Source: Actinokineospora iranica (GTDB lineage: Bacteria; Actinomycetota; Actinomycetes; Mycobacteriales; Pseudonocardiaceae). From it: a stretch of DNA of 64,000 bases. The notes below the pieces were generated by a model that was not told where the DNA came from, ran no database searches, and was given only the letters and a program-made list of their open reading frames with translations. The DNA is taken from assembly GCF_900101685.1 (NCBI RefSeq), contig NZ_FMZZ01000001.1, forward strand, positions 1 to 64,000, given 5' to 3'. This document shows, piece by piece, positions 15,443-24,001 of the stretch (within the stretch, counting starts at the first letter, position 1; each line of letters opens with the position of its first letter). The translations under genes and the position numbers were made by a program.

Positions 15443-16981
15443 GTGCGTGGCAGCATGCACTGTCAGTTTCGTTCACCGACCACTATCCACGAGACTTTCG
15501 CCCGGATCGCGAGCGAATTACCGGACCGGCAGGCCGTCGTCACCGCGACCGGGTCGACGACCTACGCCGAACTCGCGACCAGGGCGCGGCACATCGCCCA
15601 CGACCTGATCGGTCGGGGAGTCCGGCCACACGACATCGTTCCGGTCGTGGCCCGCAGGTCGCCGGACCTTCTCGCCGCCATCCTCGGCGTGCTCATGGCG
15701 GGCGGGGCCTACGCGGTCCTGGACCCGAGGTGGCCGCACCCGCGGACCGACCGGCTCCTGACCGCCATGCGGCCACCGGTCGTGCTGGCCGACGGGGCGG
15801 GTTCCGCCCGGCTGGGGCAGGCGGGGATCAAGCACATCGCCTTCGCGGACCTCGGGCAGGCCGCGGGGCCTGCCGAGGCGCCGACGGCCGACCTGCCCCG
15901 GGTGTCGCCAGCGGACCGCGCGACCGTCTTCTGGACGTCGGGCAGCACCGGCGATCCCAAGGCGGTGCTCTCCCCGCACCAGGCCACCACGAGGCTGTTC
16001 GTCCCGGAGAGCTTCATGGACTTCGGCGAGCGCCCGGTGATGATCCTCGCCGCGGCGGCGGCCTGGGACGCGTTCAGCCTGGAGCTGTGGGGAATGCTCC
16101 TGCGCGGCGGCACCGCGGTGCTGCACGAGGACGACCTGCTGCTGCCGCACTCCATCCGCGCTTACGTCACCGACTTCGGCGCCACCCATCTCTTCCTGAC
16201 GCCGTCGCTGTTCGACGTGATCGCGAGCGGCGACATCGACTGCCTCGCCGGGTTGCGCGCCCTCATCCTGGGCGGCGACAAGCCCCCGCCCGCCAACTGC
16301 CGGAAACTGCTCGCCGCCCACCCGTCGGTCGAGCTGTACAACGGGTACGGCCCGGTCGAGTCCTGCGTGTTCGCCACGGTCCACCGGATCACCATGGACG
16401 ACACCCACGCGGCGGGCGGCATTCCGGCGGGGCTGCCCGTCCCCGGCACGCGGGTGCACATCGTCGCCGACGGCGTCCCGGTTCCGCCGGGCGAAAGCGG
16501 CGAGGTCGCCATCAGCGGCACGGGCCTGGCCTCGGGCTACTTGAACGACCCCGATCAGACGGCCGCCGCCTTCCGGCGCGTCACGGTCGACGGCGACGCG
16601 GTCATGGTCTACCTGACCGGCGACTACGGCAGGCTGGACGAGACCGGCGTCCTGCATCTCACTGGCCGCAAAGACGCCCAGCTCAAAATCGCCGGGCACC
16701 GGATCGAACCGGCGGAGATCGAATCGGCCGTCAACGCCCTGGGCAGCAGGCGGTCGGTCGTCATGCCGATCCCCGACCGCACCGGCGCGCCGCGCATCAT
16801 CCTGTTCGCCGAGCGGCCGGGCGCGGACATCACCGAGGCGGAGATGCGGGGCAGGCTCAGCGAGCTGCTCCCCGCGTACATGCTGCCCGCCAAAGTGCAC
16901 TTCGTGTCCACTATGCCGTTGCTGGACAACACTAAAATCAACAAAAGGGAACTCTCGGCGCGCTTCGGTTACACCTCCTGA
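15443..16981 (+). CDS. Stand-alone amino acid adenylation enzyme (NRPS A-domain type)
   Basis: This 512-residue enzyme activates a carboxylic acid, probably an amino acid, as an AMP ester and transfers it to a thiol. The A3 loop is FWTSGSTGDPKAVL. The A4 segment AAWDAFSLELWG keeps the Asp that binds the alpha-amino group. A5 is NGYGPVES, A7 is YLTGDYGRLDE, A8 is GRKDAQLKIAGHRIEPAEIE, and the A10 lysine is in NTKINKREL. No condensation or carrier domain is attached, so it must load the separate carrier protein at 18649 or release a free product. The GTG at 15443 (GGGGGA upstream) is used; the ATG at 15455 is possible. Codon 26 (15518-15520) is a rare TTA, a hint of bldA-type developmental control. 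Confidence 0.9.
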   Translation: MRGSMHCQFRSPTTIHETFARIASELPDRQAVVTATGSTTYAELATRARHIAHDLIGRGVRPHDIVPVVARRSPDLLAAILGVLMAGGAYAVLDPRWPHPRTDRLLTAMRPPVVLADGAGSARLGQAGIKHIAFADLGQAAGPAEAPTADLPRVSPADRATVFWTSGSTGDPKAVLSPHQATTRLFVPESFMDFGERPVMILAAAAAWDAFSLELWGMLLRGGTAVLHEDDLLLPHSIRAYVTDFGATHLFLTPSLFDVIASGDIDCLAGLRALILGGDKPPPANCRKLLAAHPSVELYNGYGPVESCVFATVHRITMDDTHAAGGIPAGLPVPGTRVHIVADGVPVPPGESGEVAISGTGLASGYLNDPDQTAAAFRRVTVDGDAVMVYLTGDYGRLDETGVLHLTGRKDAQLKIAGHRIEPAEIESAVNALGSRRSVVMPIPDRTGAPRIILFAERPGADITEAEMRGRLSELLPAYMLPAKVHFVSTMPLLDNTKINKRELSARFGYTS

Positions 16982-17043
16982 ACGTCGCCTGCTTCTCGAA
17001 TCACGCGGTGCCGAATCCCGCGCACCCGGTAAGGAATCCTCAG

Positions 17044-17484
17044 TTGAACACGCAGAGTCGCGCGGAAGCGCAGTTTTCGATCGCGCTCGAATCCATTCAG
17101 GGAAAACGTCGAATCGAACGGGTTCTGGAAGCGGCCAACGCGCTCCTGGACCGATATGCCGAACAGTCCGAATCCACTGAGCGGCTGAGGATCGTCTTCG
17201 AGCTCGTCCGGCGGAACCTCACCGACCGGGTGGCCGTCGCGTACGACGGTCTCGACCTCGGTCCGGCGGGCTTGCTCGACCTCGCCGAATCCGACGGCGA
17301 GTCGGGTGATGTGGTTTTCCACTGCGAGATCCACGGGCCGGACGGGAAAAGCGGAACACTCACCGCTGTCTACCGCGAACCAGGTTCCCTGGGGCTGACC
17401 GGCGGCGAATGGCTCGCGGCGATGCGCCTGCTGGCCGGTATCAGCGGCCTGGGTGTCGGAGGGCATGTCCAATGTCAGCGGTAG
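17044..17484 (+). CDS. Uncharacterised protein, possibly GAF-like
   Basis: I do not recognise this 146-residue protein with confidence. The first half is helical (QFSIALESIQGKRRIERVLEAANALLDRYAEQ). The second half has the rhythm of a GAF-type domain: VAVAYDGLDLGPAGLLDLAE, a short strand pair, GPDGKSGTLTAVYREPG, and a closing helix LTGGEWLAAMRLLAGIS. No catalytic motif or membrane segment is visible. A TTG at 17044 is chosen because AAGGAA lies seven bases before it. The end overlaps the P450 start by 13 bp, so it belongs to the operon. It might sense or bind the pathway ligand, or be a catalytic fold not yet described. Confidence 0.6.
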   Translation: MNTQSRAEAQFSIALESIQGKRRIERVLEAANALLDRYAEQSESTERLRIVFELVRRNLTDRVAVAYDGLDLGPAGLLDLAESDGESGDVVFHCEIHGPDGKSGTLTAVYREPGSLGLTGGEWLAAMRLLAGISGLGVGGHVQCQR

Positions 17485-18635
17485 CGACGGCGGGCGGCCC
17501 GGCGGCCCTTCTCGCGAAACCGTACTGGTATCGCGAACTGCCCGCGGAAACCGATGTGCACAGGCTGGACGACGGTTTGTTCGCCGTCACCGGGAACGCG
17601 GCCGTGCAGGAGGCGCTCACTCATCCCCAGATCGTGGCCGAGCACCCCCTCAAGGCCAGCTCGCGGGCTTTCGGGCCCAATGTGCTCGACGCGGACGGGC
17701 CGAGCCACCGGGCCTTCCGCCGCCTGCTGGCGCCGATCCTGTCCGCGGGACGCATCGCCGAGTACAAGCGGACGCTGATGCCCGAGTTGATCGACGCCCT
17801 GGTGGACAGCGTCGCGGGCGTCGAGACCGACGACTTCCACCACCGGTTCGCCCACCGGGTCCCCTACGGGATCGTGTGCGCGATCCTCGGCGTCGACGCC
17901 TCGCTGCAAGACCGGTTCCACGAGTTGACCCGCCCGTTGGCGCGGCTGCTGGACTTTCCCACCGAGGAGACCGAGCAGACACACGCCAACGTCGCCGAAC
18001 TGCTGCGGCTGATCGAAGCTCAGCGCGGCGCCATGACCGCGGGCGGACGGTCTCTGCTGGAGACGATCGAGCGGACCCGCGACGAGAAGGGCATCTCGTT
18101 GACAGACGACGAGGTGCGCTCGACGGCGCTGCTGTTCTTCCTGGCGGGCACGGAGACCAGCAGCGCGTTCATCACCTCGCTCGTCTACTGCCTGGGCCGC
18201 GGCATCTTCGACCTGGCCGAGCTAGGCGACGAAGCCGTGCGGGAATCGTTCATCGACGAGGCCATGCGGCTGTACCCGCCGGTGCGGACGATCGTCCGGT
18301 TCGCGGGCGACGACCTGCTCGTGCGCGGTGTGCCGGTGCCTCGGCACGCCGCGGTGCTGGCCTCGATCGCGGGCGCCAACCGGGACCCCAGGGTGTTCGA
18401 GCACCCCGACCGGTTCCAGATCGGCCGGAGTCCGCGCGGCTCCATCCCCTTCGCTGTCGGCGCGCACGCCTGCCCGGGGGCGATGCTCGCCAAGGCCGAG
18501 TTCTCGCTGCTCGTCGACAGACTCGTGGCCCGCTGCACGGACATCGTCGTCGTCCGCGACGGGACCCGTATGGAAAGTCAGTCGTTTTCGCATCCCGCCG
18601 ATTTTTCCGTCGAGTTCAGGACAAAGCAGAAATAG
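17472..18635 (+). CDS. Cytochrome P450
   Basis: A 387-residue soluble bacterial P450. The oxygen-binding I-helix is FFLAGTETSS, the K-helix ExxR is in DEAMRLYPP, and the heme loop is FAVGAHACPGAML with the ligand Cys at about residue 334. It would hydroxylate or otherwise oxidise the pathway intermediate using an external ferredoxin system that is not encoded nearby. The carrier protein follows by 13 bp, so oxidation of an aminoacyl group bound to the carrier, as in beta-hydroxylation systems, is the natural hypothesis. The ATG at 17472 has GGAGGG upstream. Confidence 0.92.
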   Translation: MSAVATAGGPAALLAKPYWYRELPAETDVHRLDDGLFAVTGNAAVQEALTHPQIVAEHPLKASSRAFGPNVLDADGPSHRAFRRLLAPILSAGRIAEYKRTLMPELIDALVDSVAGVETDDFHHRFAHRVPYGIVCAILGVDASLQDRFHELTRPLARLLDFPTEETEQTHANVAELLRLIEAQRGAMTAGGRSLLETIERTRDEKGISLTDDEVRSTALLFFLAGTETSSAFITSLVYCLGRGIFDLAELGDEAVRESFIDEAMRLYPPVRTIVRFAGDDLLVRGVPVPRHAAVLASIAGANRDPRVFEHPDRFQIGRSPRGSIPFAVGAHACPGAMLAKAEFSLLVDRLVARCTDIVVVRDGTRMESQSFSHPADFSVEFRTKQK

Positions 18636-18648
18636 GAGGACAGCAACA

Positions 18649-18885
18649 GTGGAAAGCAAGTTGGCGTCGCTGCGGAAGTGGCTCGACGGCCTGCACGATG
18701 AACCGCTGGAGATCCAGGACGACACCGACCTCATCCAGTCGGGCGTGGTGACCAGCCTCCAGTTCGTGCAGATGGTCATCGAGATCGAGCGTCTGCACGG
18801 CCGGAAGCTGGACCCCGGCGTGATCACCGTCGAGTCGATGCGGACGCTCAAGGCCATCGACGCGGCCGTGTTCCAGGACGCCTGA
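18649..18885 (+). CDS. Free-standing acyl/aminoacyl carrier protein
   Basis: A 78-residue acidic four-helix carrier. The phosphopantetheine site is in DLIQSGVVTSLQFVQMVIEIE, with Ser36 the expected attachment point. The residue before it is Thr rather than the usual Asp, a variation seen in non-canonical carriers. The GTG at 18649 has AGGAGG nine bases upstream, the strongest ribosome site in the operon, fitting a protein needed in stoichiometric excess. It is the only carrier protein in the pathway, so both the aaRS-like ligase (12472) and the adenylation enzyme (15443) are candidate loaders. Its stop overlaps the SDR start (TGATG). Confidence 0.88.
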   Translation: MESKLASLRKWLDGLHDEPLEIQDDTDLIQSGVVTSLQFVQMVIEIERLHGRKLDPGVITVESMRTLKAIDAAVFQDA

Positions 18886-19625
18886 TGGCCGCGGACCCCT
18901 CTCGGGTCGCGGTGGTCTCCGGGGCGTCGTCGGGCATCGGCGCGGCCGTCGCCGCGGAGTTCTCCCACCGGGGCTACACGGTCGTCGGCCTTTCCCGGCG
19001 GGGCAACCCCGCGCTGGCCCGGACGGAAGGCTACGTGGACCTCGTCGCGGACCTGTGCGACGAGGAGGCCGTGCGGGCCGCTCTCACCTCCGCGTCCGAG
19101 ACGCTGGCGGGCGGAGTGAAGGCGGTGGTGCTCAACGCGGGCGCCTCACCGGAGCCGACCGACCTCGTCAAGGCCGAGTGGCGGGTGGCGGCGCAGGCAT
19201 ACGAGACCAACGTGCGCACCGCGCTCACCCTGGTCCAGGCGATGGCCCCGCTGCTCAAGCAGAGCGGCGGCGGGTCGCTGACGTTCGTCGGAGCGAGTCT
19301 GGCGAACGGGTACGAGCCCAAGCGCTGGGCCTACGCGGCCAGCAAGGCCGCGATGACCACGCTGATGCGGGCGTGCTCCGTCGAGTTCGCCGACGACGGC
19401 GTCGTGGCGAACGAGGTGCGCCCCGGCCCGGTCGCGACCGCGATGACGATGCCCGGGATCGACGGCGAGGTGAGCGACGCGCTCATCCAGGCCGTCAACG
19501 CGGGATTCGGAACGGACTGGCTCAAGTCGTCGCGCACGGTGGCGCAGTGGATCGCCACCATCGCCGAGTTCCCGTCGAACGGGCCGACCGGCCAGGTTTT
19601 CAACTACAGCCGAAAAGTTCTGTGA
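18885..19625 (+). CDS. Short-chain dehydrogenase/reductase
   Basis: A 246-residue classical SDR with the NAD(P) motif SGASSGIGAA near residue 13, LNAGAS after strand 4, catalytic Ser in FVGASLANG and the YAASK pair. Arginines in GLSRRG after strand 2 favour NADP. It interconverts an alcohol and a ketone. Directly after the carrier protein and P450, it would most simply oxidise a hydroxyl group introduced by the P450, or reduce a ketone, on the carrier-bound intermediate. Translation is coupled to the carrier protein by a one-base overlap. Confidence 0.9.
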   Translation: MAADPSRVAVVSGASSGIGAAVAAEFSHRGYTVVGLSRRGNPALARTEGYVDLVADLCDEEAVRAALTSASETLAGGVKAVVLNAGASPEPTDLVKAEWRVAAQAYETNVRTALTLVQAMAPLLKQSGGGSLTFVGASLANGYEPKRWAYAASKAAMTTLMRACSVEFADDGVVANEVRPGPVATAMTMPGIDGEVSDALIQAVNAGFGTDWLKSSRTVAQWIATIAEFPSNGPTGQVFNYSRKVL

Positions 19626-19648
19626 CAACCGAAAGGAATTGAGAAGAA

Positions 19649-20470
19649 ATGTCTGCTTACCCCACTTCCGAGCAGCTCGTCGACCTGTTCAACTGGGCCT
19701 CCCCCGGCATGGTCGTCACCGAATCCGACGGCTCGGTCGTGCTGGCGAACAAGGCCGCGACGGAACTGCTCGGCGACAAGGTCGCCGCGGGCGTCGATCT
19801 CCCCGACGTGCTGGGCATCGACAACCACGCCGCTCTCCTGGCCGCCGGGCAGCCGGTGGAGAACCTGGAGGCGAGCTTCACCAACCCCGACTTCCCGTCC
19901 GGATACGCCAACGTCGGGTTCGGCCAGGTCGACGGCCGCACCTACGGCTTCTGGGCGCTGCGCCCGGTGACCACCCACCCCACTCCCGCCCCGAAGCCGG
20001 GCGAGGGCTCCTCCACGGCGCAGGCGTGGATCGAGCGGGTGGACCGCGCCAGCGGGTCCTACAAGCCGGTGGGGGAGGAGGCGGTCGAGTTCATCAAGGC
20101 CTACTACGACACCTGCCCGGTCGCCATCCACCTCATCGAGGAGGACGGCACCGTCGGGCACGCCAACTGGAAGGACATCGAGATCGTCGGGGCGAGCGAG
20201 CGGCCCGACTCCTACGTGGGCCACCACATCCGGCGCATCTACGCCGACCAGGACGTGGTCGAGGACTTCCTGGCCCGCTGGGGCGAGGACGCGCCGATCA
20301 TCGACTTCCGCGCGGACTTCCTCAACAAGCAGGAGCGGGTCCCGGTGGTCATCTTCTCCACCGCCAAGGTCGAGGGCGACAAGCTCAAGAACACCCGCTG
20401 CTTCGTCTTCTCCGACAGCCACCCCGACCGCGCTCGGGACAAGGTCAAGGCGCTCGACCTGAGCTTCTAA
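19649..20470 (+). CDS. Tandem PAS-domain protein without output domain
   Basis: A 273-residue cytoplasmic protein with two PAS-like domains. The first (about 8-110) contains NWASPGMVVTESDGSVVLANKAATELLG. The second (about 148-265) contains YYDTCPVAIHLIEEDGTVGHANWKDIEIVGASERPDSYVGHHIRRIY and ends VPVVIFSTAKVEGDKLKNTRCFVFSD. A Pro/Ala-rich linker separates them. There is no kinase, cyclase or DNA-binding part, so any sensed signal must pass to a partner. Alternatively the fold may simply bind the pathway substrate. It is the last gene of the operon, before the hairpin at 20515. Having such a protein co-transcribed with P450, SDR and carrier genes is unusual. Confidence 0.78.
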   Translation: MSAYPTSEQLVDLFNWASPGMVVTESDGSVVLANKAATELLGDKVAAGVDLPDVLGIDNHAALLAAGQPVENLEASFTNPDFPSGYANVGFGQVDGRTYGFWALRPVTTHPTPAPKPGEGSSTAQAWIERVDRASGSYKPVGEEAVEFIKAYYDTCPVAIHLIEEDGTVGHANWKDIEIVGASERPDSYVGHHIRRIYADQDVVEDFLARWGEDAPIIDFRADFLNKQERVPVVIFSTAKVEGDKLKNTRCFVFSDSHPDRARDKVKALDLSF

Positions 20471-20514
20471 GGCCCGCGTCCGCCCCGACCCGGGGCGACG
20501 GCGCCGAGATGGAC

Positions 20515-20541
20515 GCCCCGGCGAGCGATCCTCGCCGGGGC
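20515..20541 (+). terminator. Hairpin terminator of the biosynthetic operon
   Basis: A perfect 11-bp stem, GCCCCGGCGAG with its complement around CGATC, is followed by GCGTTTCG. It lies 45 bp after the PAS-protein stop and before the nitrate transporter gene. It marks the likely boundary between the biosynthetic and nitrate-assimilation operons. Confidence 0.7.
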
Positions 20542-20585
20542 GCGTTTCGCCAACGCACCCAACGTCGCGCACAGACGGAGTGATC

Positions 20586-21944
20586 GTGGCTGACGTACTG
20601 GTCAGACAAGGCGACCCGCTCGCCGACTGGGACCCCGAGGACGAGGACGCGTGGAACAGGGGCGGCCGCGGGATCGCCCGCCGCAACCTCGTGCTGTCCA
20701 TCCTCTCCGAGCACGTCGGGTTCTCGGTGTGGACGCTGTGGTCGGTCCTCGTCCTGTTCATGTCCCCCAAGATCGGGCTCGGTTTCGACCCGGGCCAGAA
20801 GTTCCTCCTGGTGGCGACGCCCACCGTCGTCGGCGCCCTGCTGCGCCTGCCTTACGGCTACGCGGTGACCCGGTTCGGCGGCCGGAACTGGACCGTGTTC
20901 GCCACCGCCATCCTGCTCGTCCCCACTCTCCTGGCCATGCACTTCGTGCGGCAGCCCGGCACGCCCCTGTGGGTGTTCCTGACGATCGCGGCTCTGGCGG
21001 GCGTCGGCGGGGGCAACTTCGCCTCGTCCATGACGAACATCGCCGTCTTCTATCCCCGGCGCCACCAGGGCTGGGCGCTCGGGCTCAACGCGGGCGGCGG
21101 AAACCTCGGCGTCGCAGCCGTCCAACTCATCGGGCTCGGGGTCATCTCCGTCGTCGGTGACACGCACCCCGCCTACGTCGCCGCGGTGTACCTGCCGCTG
21201 ATCGTGGTGGTCGCGCTGCTGGCGGCGTGGAAGATGGACAACGTGGCCGCCGTGCGCGCCGAGCCGAGCGGCCAGCGCGAAGCGGTGCGCGAGCGCCACA
21301 CCTGGCTGATCTCGCTGCTCTACATCGGAACCTTCGGCTCCTTCATCGGCTACGGCTTCGCCTTCGGCCTGGTGCTGCAGAACGAGTTCGGGGCCACACC
21401 ACTGCAGGCCGTCGGCTACACGTTCCTCGGTCCGCTGCTGGGGTCCGTCTCGCGTCCGATCGGCGGGTGGCTAGCCGACCGCATCGGGGGCGCGCGGGTG
21501 ACCTTCTGGAACTTCCTCGCCATGGGCGCGGGCACCGCCGTGCTCATCGTGGCCGCCGAGGCGAACTCCCTGGAATTGTTCATGGCCGGATTCACCGCCC
21601 TGTTCGTCCTCAGCGGCATCGGCAACGGCTCGACGTACAAGATGATCCCGGCGGTCCTGGCGGCGAAAGCCGAGGACGAGATCGCCGCGGGCCGCGCCGC
21701 TGCCGAGGCTTTCGCCAGGGCGCGCAGGGTGTCCCGCGCGGTTCTCGTGATCGCGGGCGCTGTCGGCGCCCTCGGCGGGGCCGCGATCAACTTCGCCTTC
21801 ACCCTCGCCTACACCGACGGCTCCGGCTCCGGCACCCCGGCCTTCGTCGTGTTCATCGCCTACTACGCGCTGTGCCTGGTGGTGATCCGCGCCGTCTACC
21901 TCGGCCGCGGGCCCGCGAGCGGCAAGGAGACCAGCCATGTCTGA
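20586..21944 (+). CDS. narK: Nitrate/nitrite transporter, NarK/NasA family
   Basis: A 452-residue major facilitator with about 12 helices. The nitrate signature motif is present in the first half (GGGNFASSMTNIAVFYPRRHQGWALGLNAGGGNLGVA) and the second (LFVLSGIGNGSTYKMIPAVL). A cytoplasmic N-terminal tail of about 30 residues precedes helix 1. The GTG at 20586 has GGAG six bases upstream; a GTG two codons earlier is possible. The nitrate reductase gene starts 8 bp before its stop, so the transporter and reductase are made together. The role is nitrate uptake for assimilation, or nitrite exchange. Confidence 0.9.
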   Translation: MADVLVRQGDPLADWDPEDEDAWNRGGRGIARRNLVLSILSEHVGFSVWTLWSVLVLFMSPKIGLGFDPGQKFLLVATPTVVGALLRLPYGYAVTRFGGRNWTVFATAILLVPTLLAMHFVRQPGTPLWVFLTIAALAGVGGGNFASSMTNIAVFYPRRHQGWALGLNAGGGNLGVAAVQLIGLGVISVVGDTHPAYVAAVYLPLIVVVALLAAWKMDNVAAVRAEPSGQREAVRERHTWLISLLYIGTFGSFIGYGFAFGLVLQNEFGATPLQAVGYTFLGPLLGSVSRPIGGWLADRIGGARVTFWNFLAMGAGTAVLIVAAEANSLELFMAGFTALFVLSGIGNGSTYKMIPAVLAAKAEDEIAAGRAAAEAFARARRVSRAVLVIAGAVGALGGAAINFAFTLAYTDGSGSGTPAFVVFIAYYALCLVVIRAVYLGRGPASGKETSHV

Positions 21945-23997
21945 TGTGGACACCCACTGCCCGTACTGCGCGCTGCAATGCGGCACGCGGCTCAGCGGCG
22001 GCCGGGCGGACACCGTGCGGGTGCGCCCGAGCGACTTCCCGGTCAACCGGGGCAGGCTGTGCCAGAAGGGCTGGACCGCGCCCGAGGTCCTCTCCGCCGT
22101 GGACCGGCTGACCCGCCCACTCGTGCGCGGCCCCGACGGGCGACTCGTCGAGGCGTCCTGGGACACCGCGCTCGACGTCGTCGCCGACGGCCTGCGCGAG
22201 ATCCGGGCGCGGCACGGCCCGGACGCGGTCGCGGTCTTCGGCGGCGGCGGCCTGACCAACGAGAAGGCCTACCTGCTCGGCAAGTTCGCCCGCCTCGCCC
22301 TGGGCACCTCGCAGATCGACTACAACGGCCGGTTCTGCATGTCGTCGGCGGCCGCCGCGGGGACCGCGGCCTTCGGGGTGGACCGGGGCCTGCCCTTCCC
22401 GGTCACCGATCTGCGCGGCGCGCGGACCGTGCTGCTGGCCGGGGCGAACATCGCCGAGACCATGCCGCCGCTGATGCAGCACCTGGAGCAGGCCAGGCTG
22501 ATCGTGGTGGACCCGCGGCGCTCGGCCACTGCCCGGCGCGCCGCGCTGCACCTGCAACCGGCGCCCGGCACCGACCTCGCGCTCGCGCTCGGGCTGGTGC
22601 ACATCGCCATCGTGGAGGGGCTGGTCGACCAGTCCTATGTGGACGAGCGCTGCCACGGTTTCGCCGCCGCCGCGCGGCGGGCGATGGCGTGGTGGCCCGA
22701 GCGGGTCGAGGGGACTACCGGCGTTCCCGCGAGCGCGCAGCGCCAAGCGGTCCGGATGCTCGCCGAATCCCGCGACTCCTACATCCTCACCGGCCGCGGG
22801 GTCGAGCAGCACAGCAAGGGCGCCGACACCGTGTCCGGGTTCATCAACCTCGCGCTCGCCCTCGGCCTGCCCGGACGGACGGGCAGCGGCTACGGGTGCC
22901 TGACCGGGCAGGGCAACGGCCAAGGCGGCCGGGAGCACGGTCAGAAGGCCGACCAACTGCCCGGATACCGGTCGATCACCGACCCGGCGGCGCGCGCGCA
23001 TGTCGCTTCCGTGTGGGGCGTGGCGCCGGAGGACCTGCCGGGCCCCGGGCGCGGCGCCTACGAACTCTTGGACGCTCTCGGTACCCCGCAGGGGCCGCGG
23101 GCGCTGCTGGTGTTCGGGTCGAACCCGGCCGTGTCGGCCCCCCGCGCCGCCCACGTGACCGAACGGCTCGCGGCGCTGGACCTGTTGGTCGTCGCCGACT
23201 TCGTGCCGTCCGAGACGGCCGCCATGGCCCATGTGGTGCTGCCCGTCACGCAGTGGGCAGAGGAGGAGGGGACCATGACCAACCTGGAGGGCCGCGTGCT
23301 GCGGCGTCGGCAGGCGCTGTCCCCGCCTCCGGGGGTGCGCGGCGACCTGCGCGTCCTGCGCGACCTCGCCGTGCGGCTCGGCGAGCCCGCGAGCCGCTAC
23401 CCGAGCGCCCCGCGAGAGGTGTTCGACGAGTTGCGCGCCGCATCCCGGGGCGGGAAGGCCGACTACTCCGGCATCTCCTACCAGCGCCTGGACGCGGGAG
23501 AAGCCCTGCACTGGCCCTGCCCGGACACGCGGCACCCCGGCACGCCCCGGCTCTTCCTGGACCGGTTCGCCCACCCCGACGGCAAAGCGCGGTTCTGGGA
23601 GGTCGACCACCGGGAGGCCGCCGAGGAGACCAGCCCCGAGTTCCCCCTCCACGCCACGACCGGCCGGGTCCTGGCCCATTACCAGTCCGGCGCGCAGACC
23701 CGCCGCGTCGCGGAATTGGTCGAGGCAGTCGGGGCGCCGTTCGTCGAGGTCCACCCCGACACCGCGGCCCGCTCCGGCCTGCTCGACGGCGGCCGCGCGC
23801 TGATCACCTCCGCGCGCGGAGCCATGACGGCCCAGGTGCGACTGGACGCGACGATGCGACTGGACACCGTCTTCGTGCCGTTCCACTTCCCCGGCGACGG
23901 CAGGGCGAACCTGGTCACGAACCCGGCCCTGGACCCGCGCAGCGGTATGCCCGAGTTCAAGGTGTGCGCCGTGCGGATCGCCCCCACCCAGGAGTGA
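21937..23997 (+). CDS. nasA: Assimilatory nitrate reductase catalytic subunit (molybdopterin)
   Basis: A 686-residue molybdopterin oxidoreductase that reduces nitrate to nitrite. The N-terminal [4Fe-4S] set is CPYCALQC, then GRLCQKG. Further marks are GGGLTNEKAYLLGKFAR, DYNGRFCMSSAA (the Cys region expected to bind Mo), GCLTGQGNGQGGREHGQKADQLPGYR, and the molydopterin dinucleotide-binding C-terminal domain (HATTGRVLAHYQSGAQTRR). It lacks the C-terminal [2Fe-2S] domain of longer NasA proteins. The next gene carries that domain instead, suggesting a split electron path. The length is about that of bacterial NasA/NarB. Confidence 0.9.
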   Translation: MSDVDTHCPYCALQCGTRLSGGRADTVRVRPSDFPVNRGRLCQKGWTAPEVLSAVDRLTRPLVRGPDGRLVEASWDTALDVVADGLREIRARHGPDAVAVFGGGGLTNEKAYLLGKFARLALGTSQIDYNGRFCMSSAAAAGTAAFGVDRGLPFPVTDLRGARTVLLAGANIAETMPPLMQHLEQARLIVVDPRRSATARRAALHLQPAPGTDLALALGLVHIAIVEGLVDQSYVDERCHGFAAAARRAMAWWPERVEGTTGVPASAQRQAVRMLAESRDSYILTGRGVEQHSKGADTVSGFINLALALGLPGRTGSGYGCLTGQGNGQGGREHGQKADQLPGYRSITDPAARAHVASVWGVAPEDLPGPGRGAYELLDALGTPQGPRALLVFGSNPAVSAPRAAHVTERLAALDLLVVADFVPSETAAMAHVVLPVTQWAEEEGTMTNLEGRVLRRRQALSPPPGVRGDLRVLRDLAVRLGEPASRYPSAPREVFDELRAASRGGKADYSGISYQRLDAGEALHWPCPDTRHPGTPRLFLDRFAHPDGKARFWEVDHREAAEETSPEFPLHATTGRVLAHYQSGAQTRRVAELVEAVGAPFVEVHPDTAARSGLLDGGRALITSARGAMTAQVRLDATMRLDTVFVPFHFPGDGRANLVTNPALDPRSGMPEFKVCAVRIAPTQE

Positions 23998-24001
23998 CAC
24001 C

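Noticed and set aside
20471-20585. GlnR-type nitrogen box before the nitrate transporter
   Set aside because: No convincing GTNAC/GAAAC pattern with the right spacing was found, so nitrogen control is not claimed.
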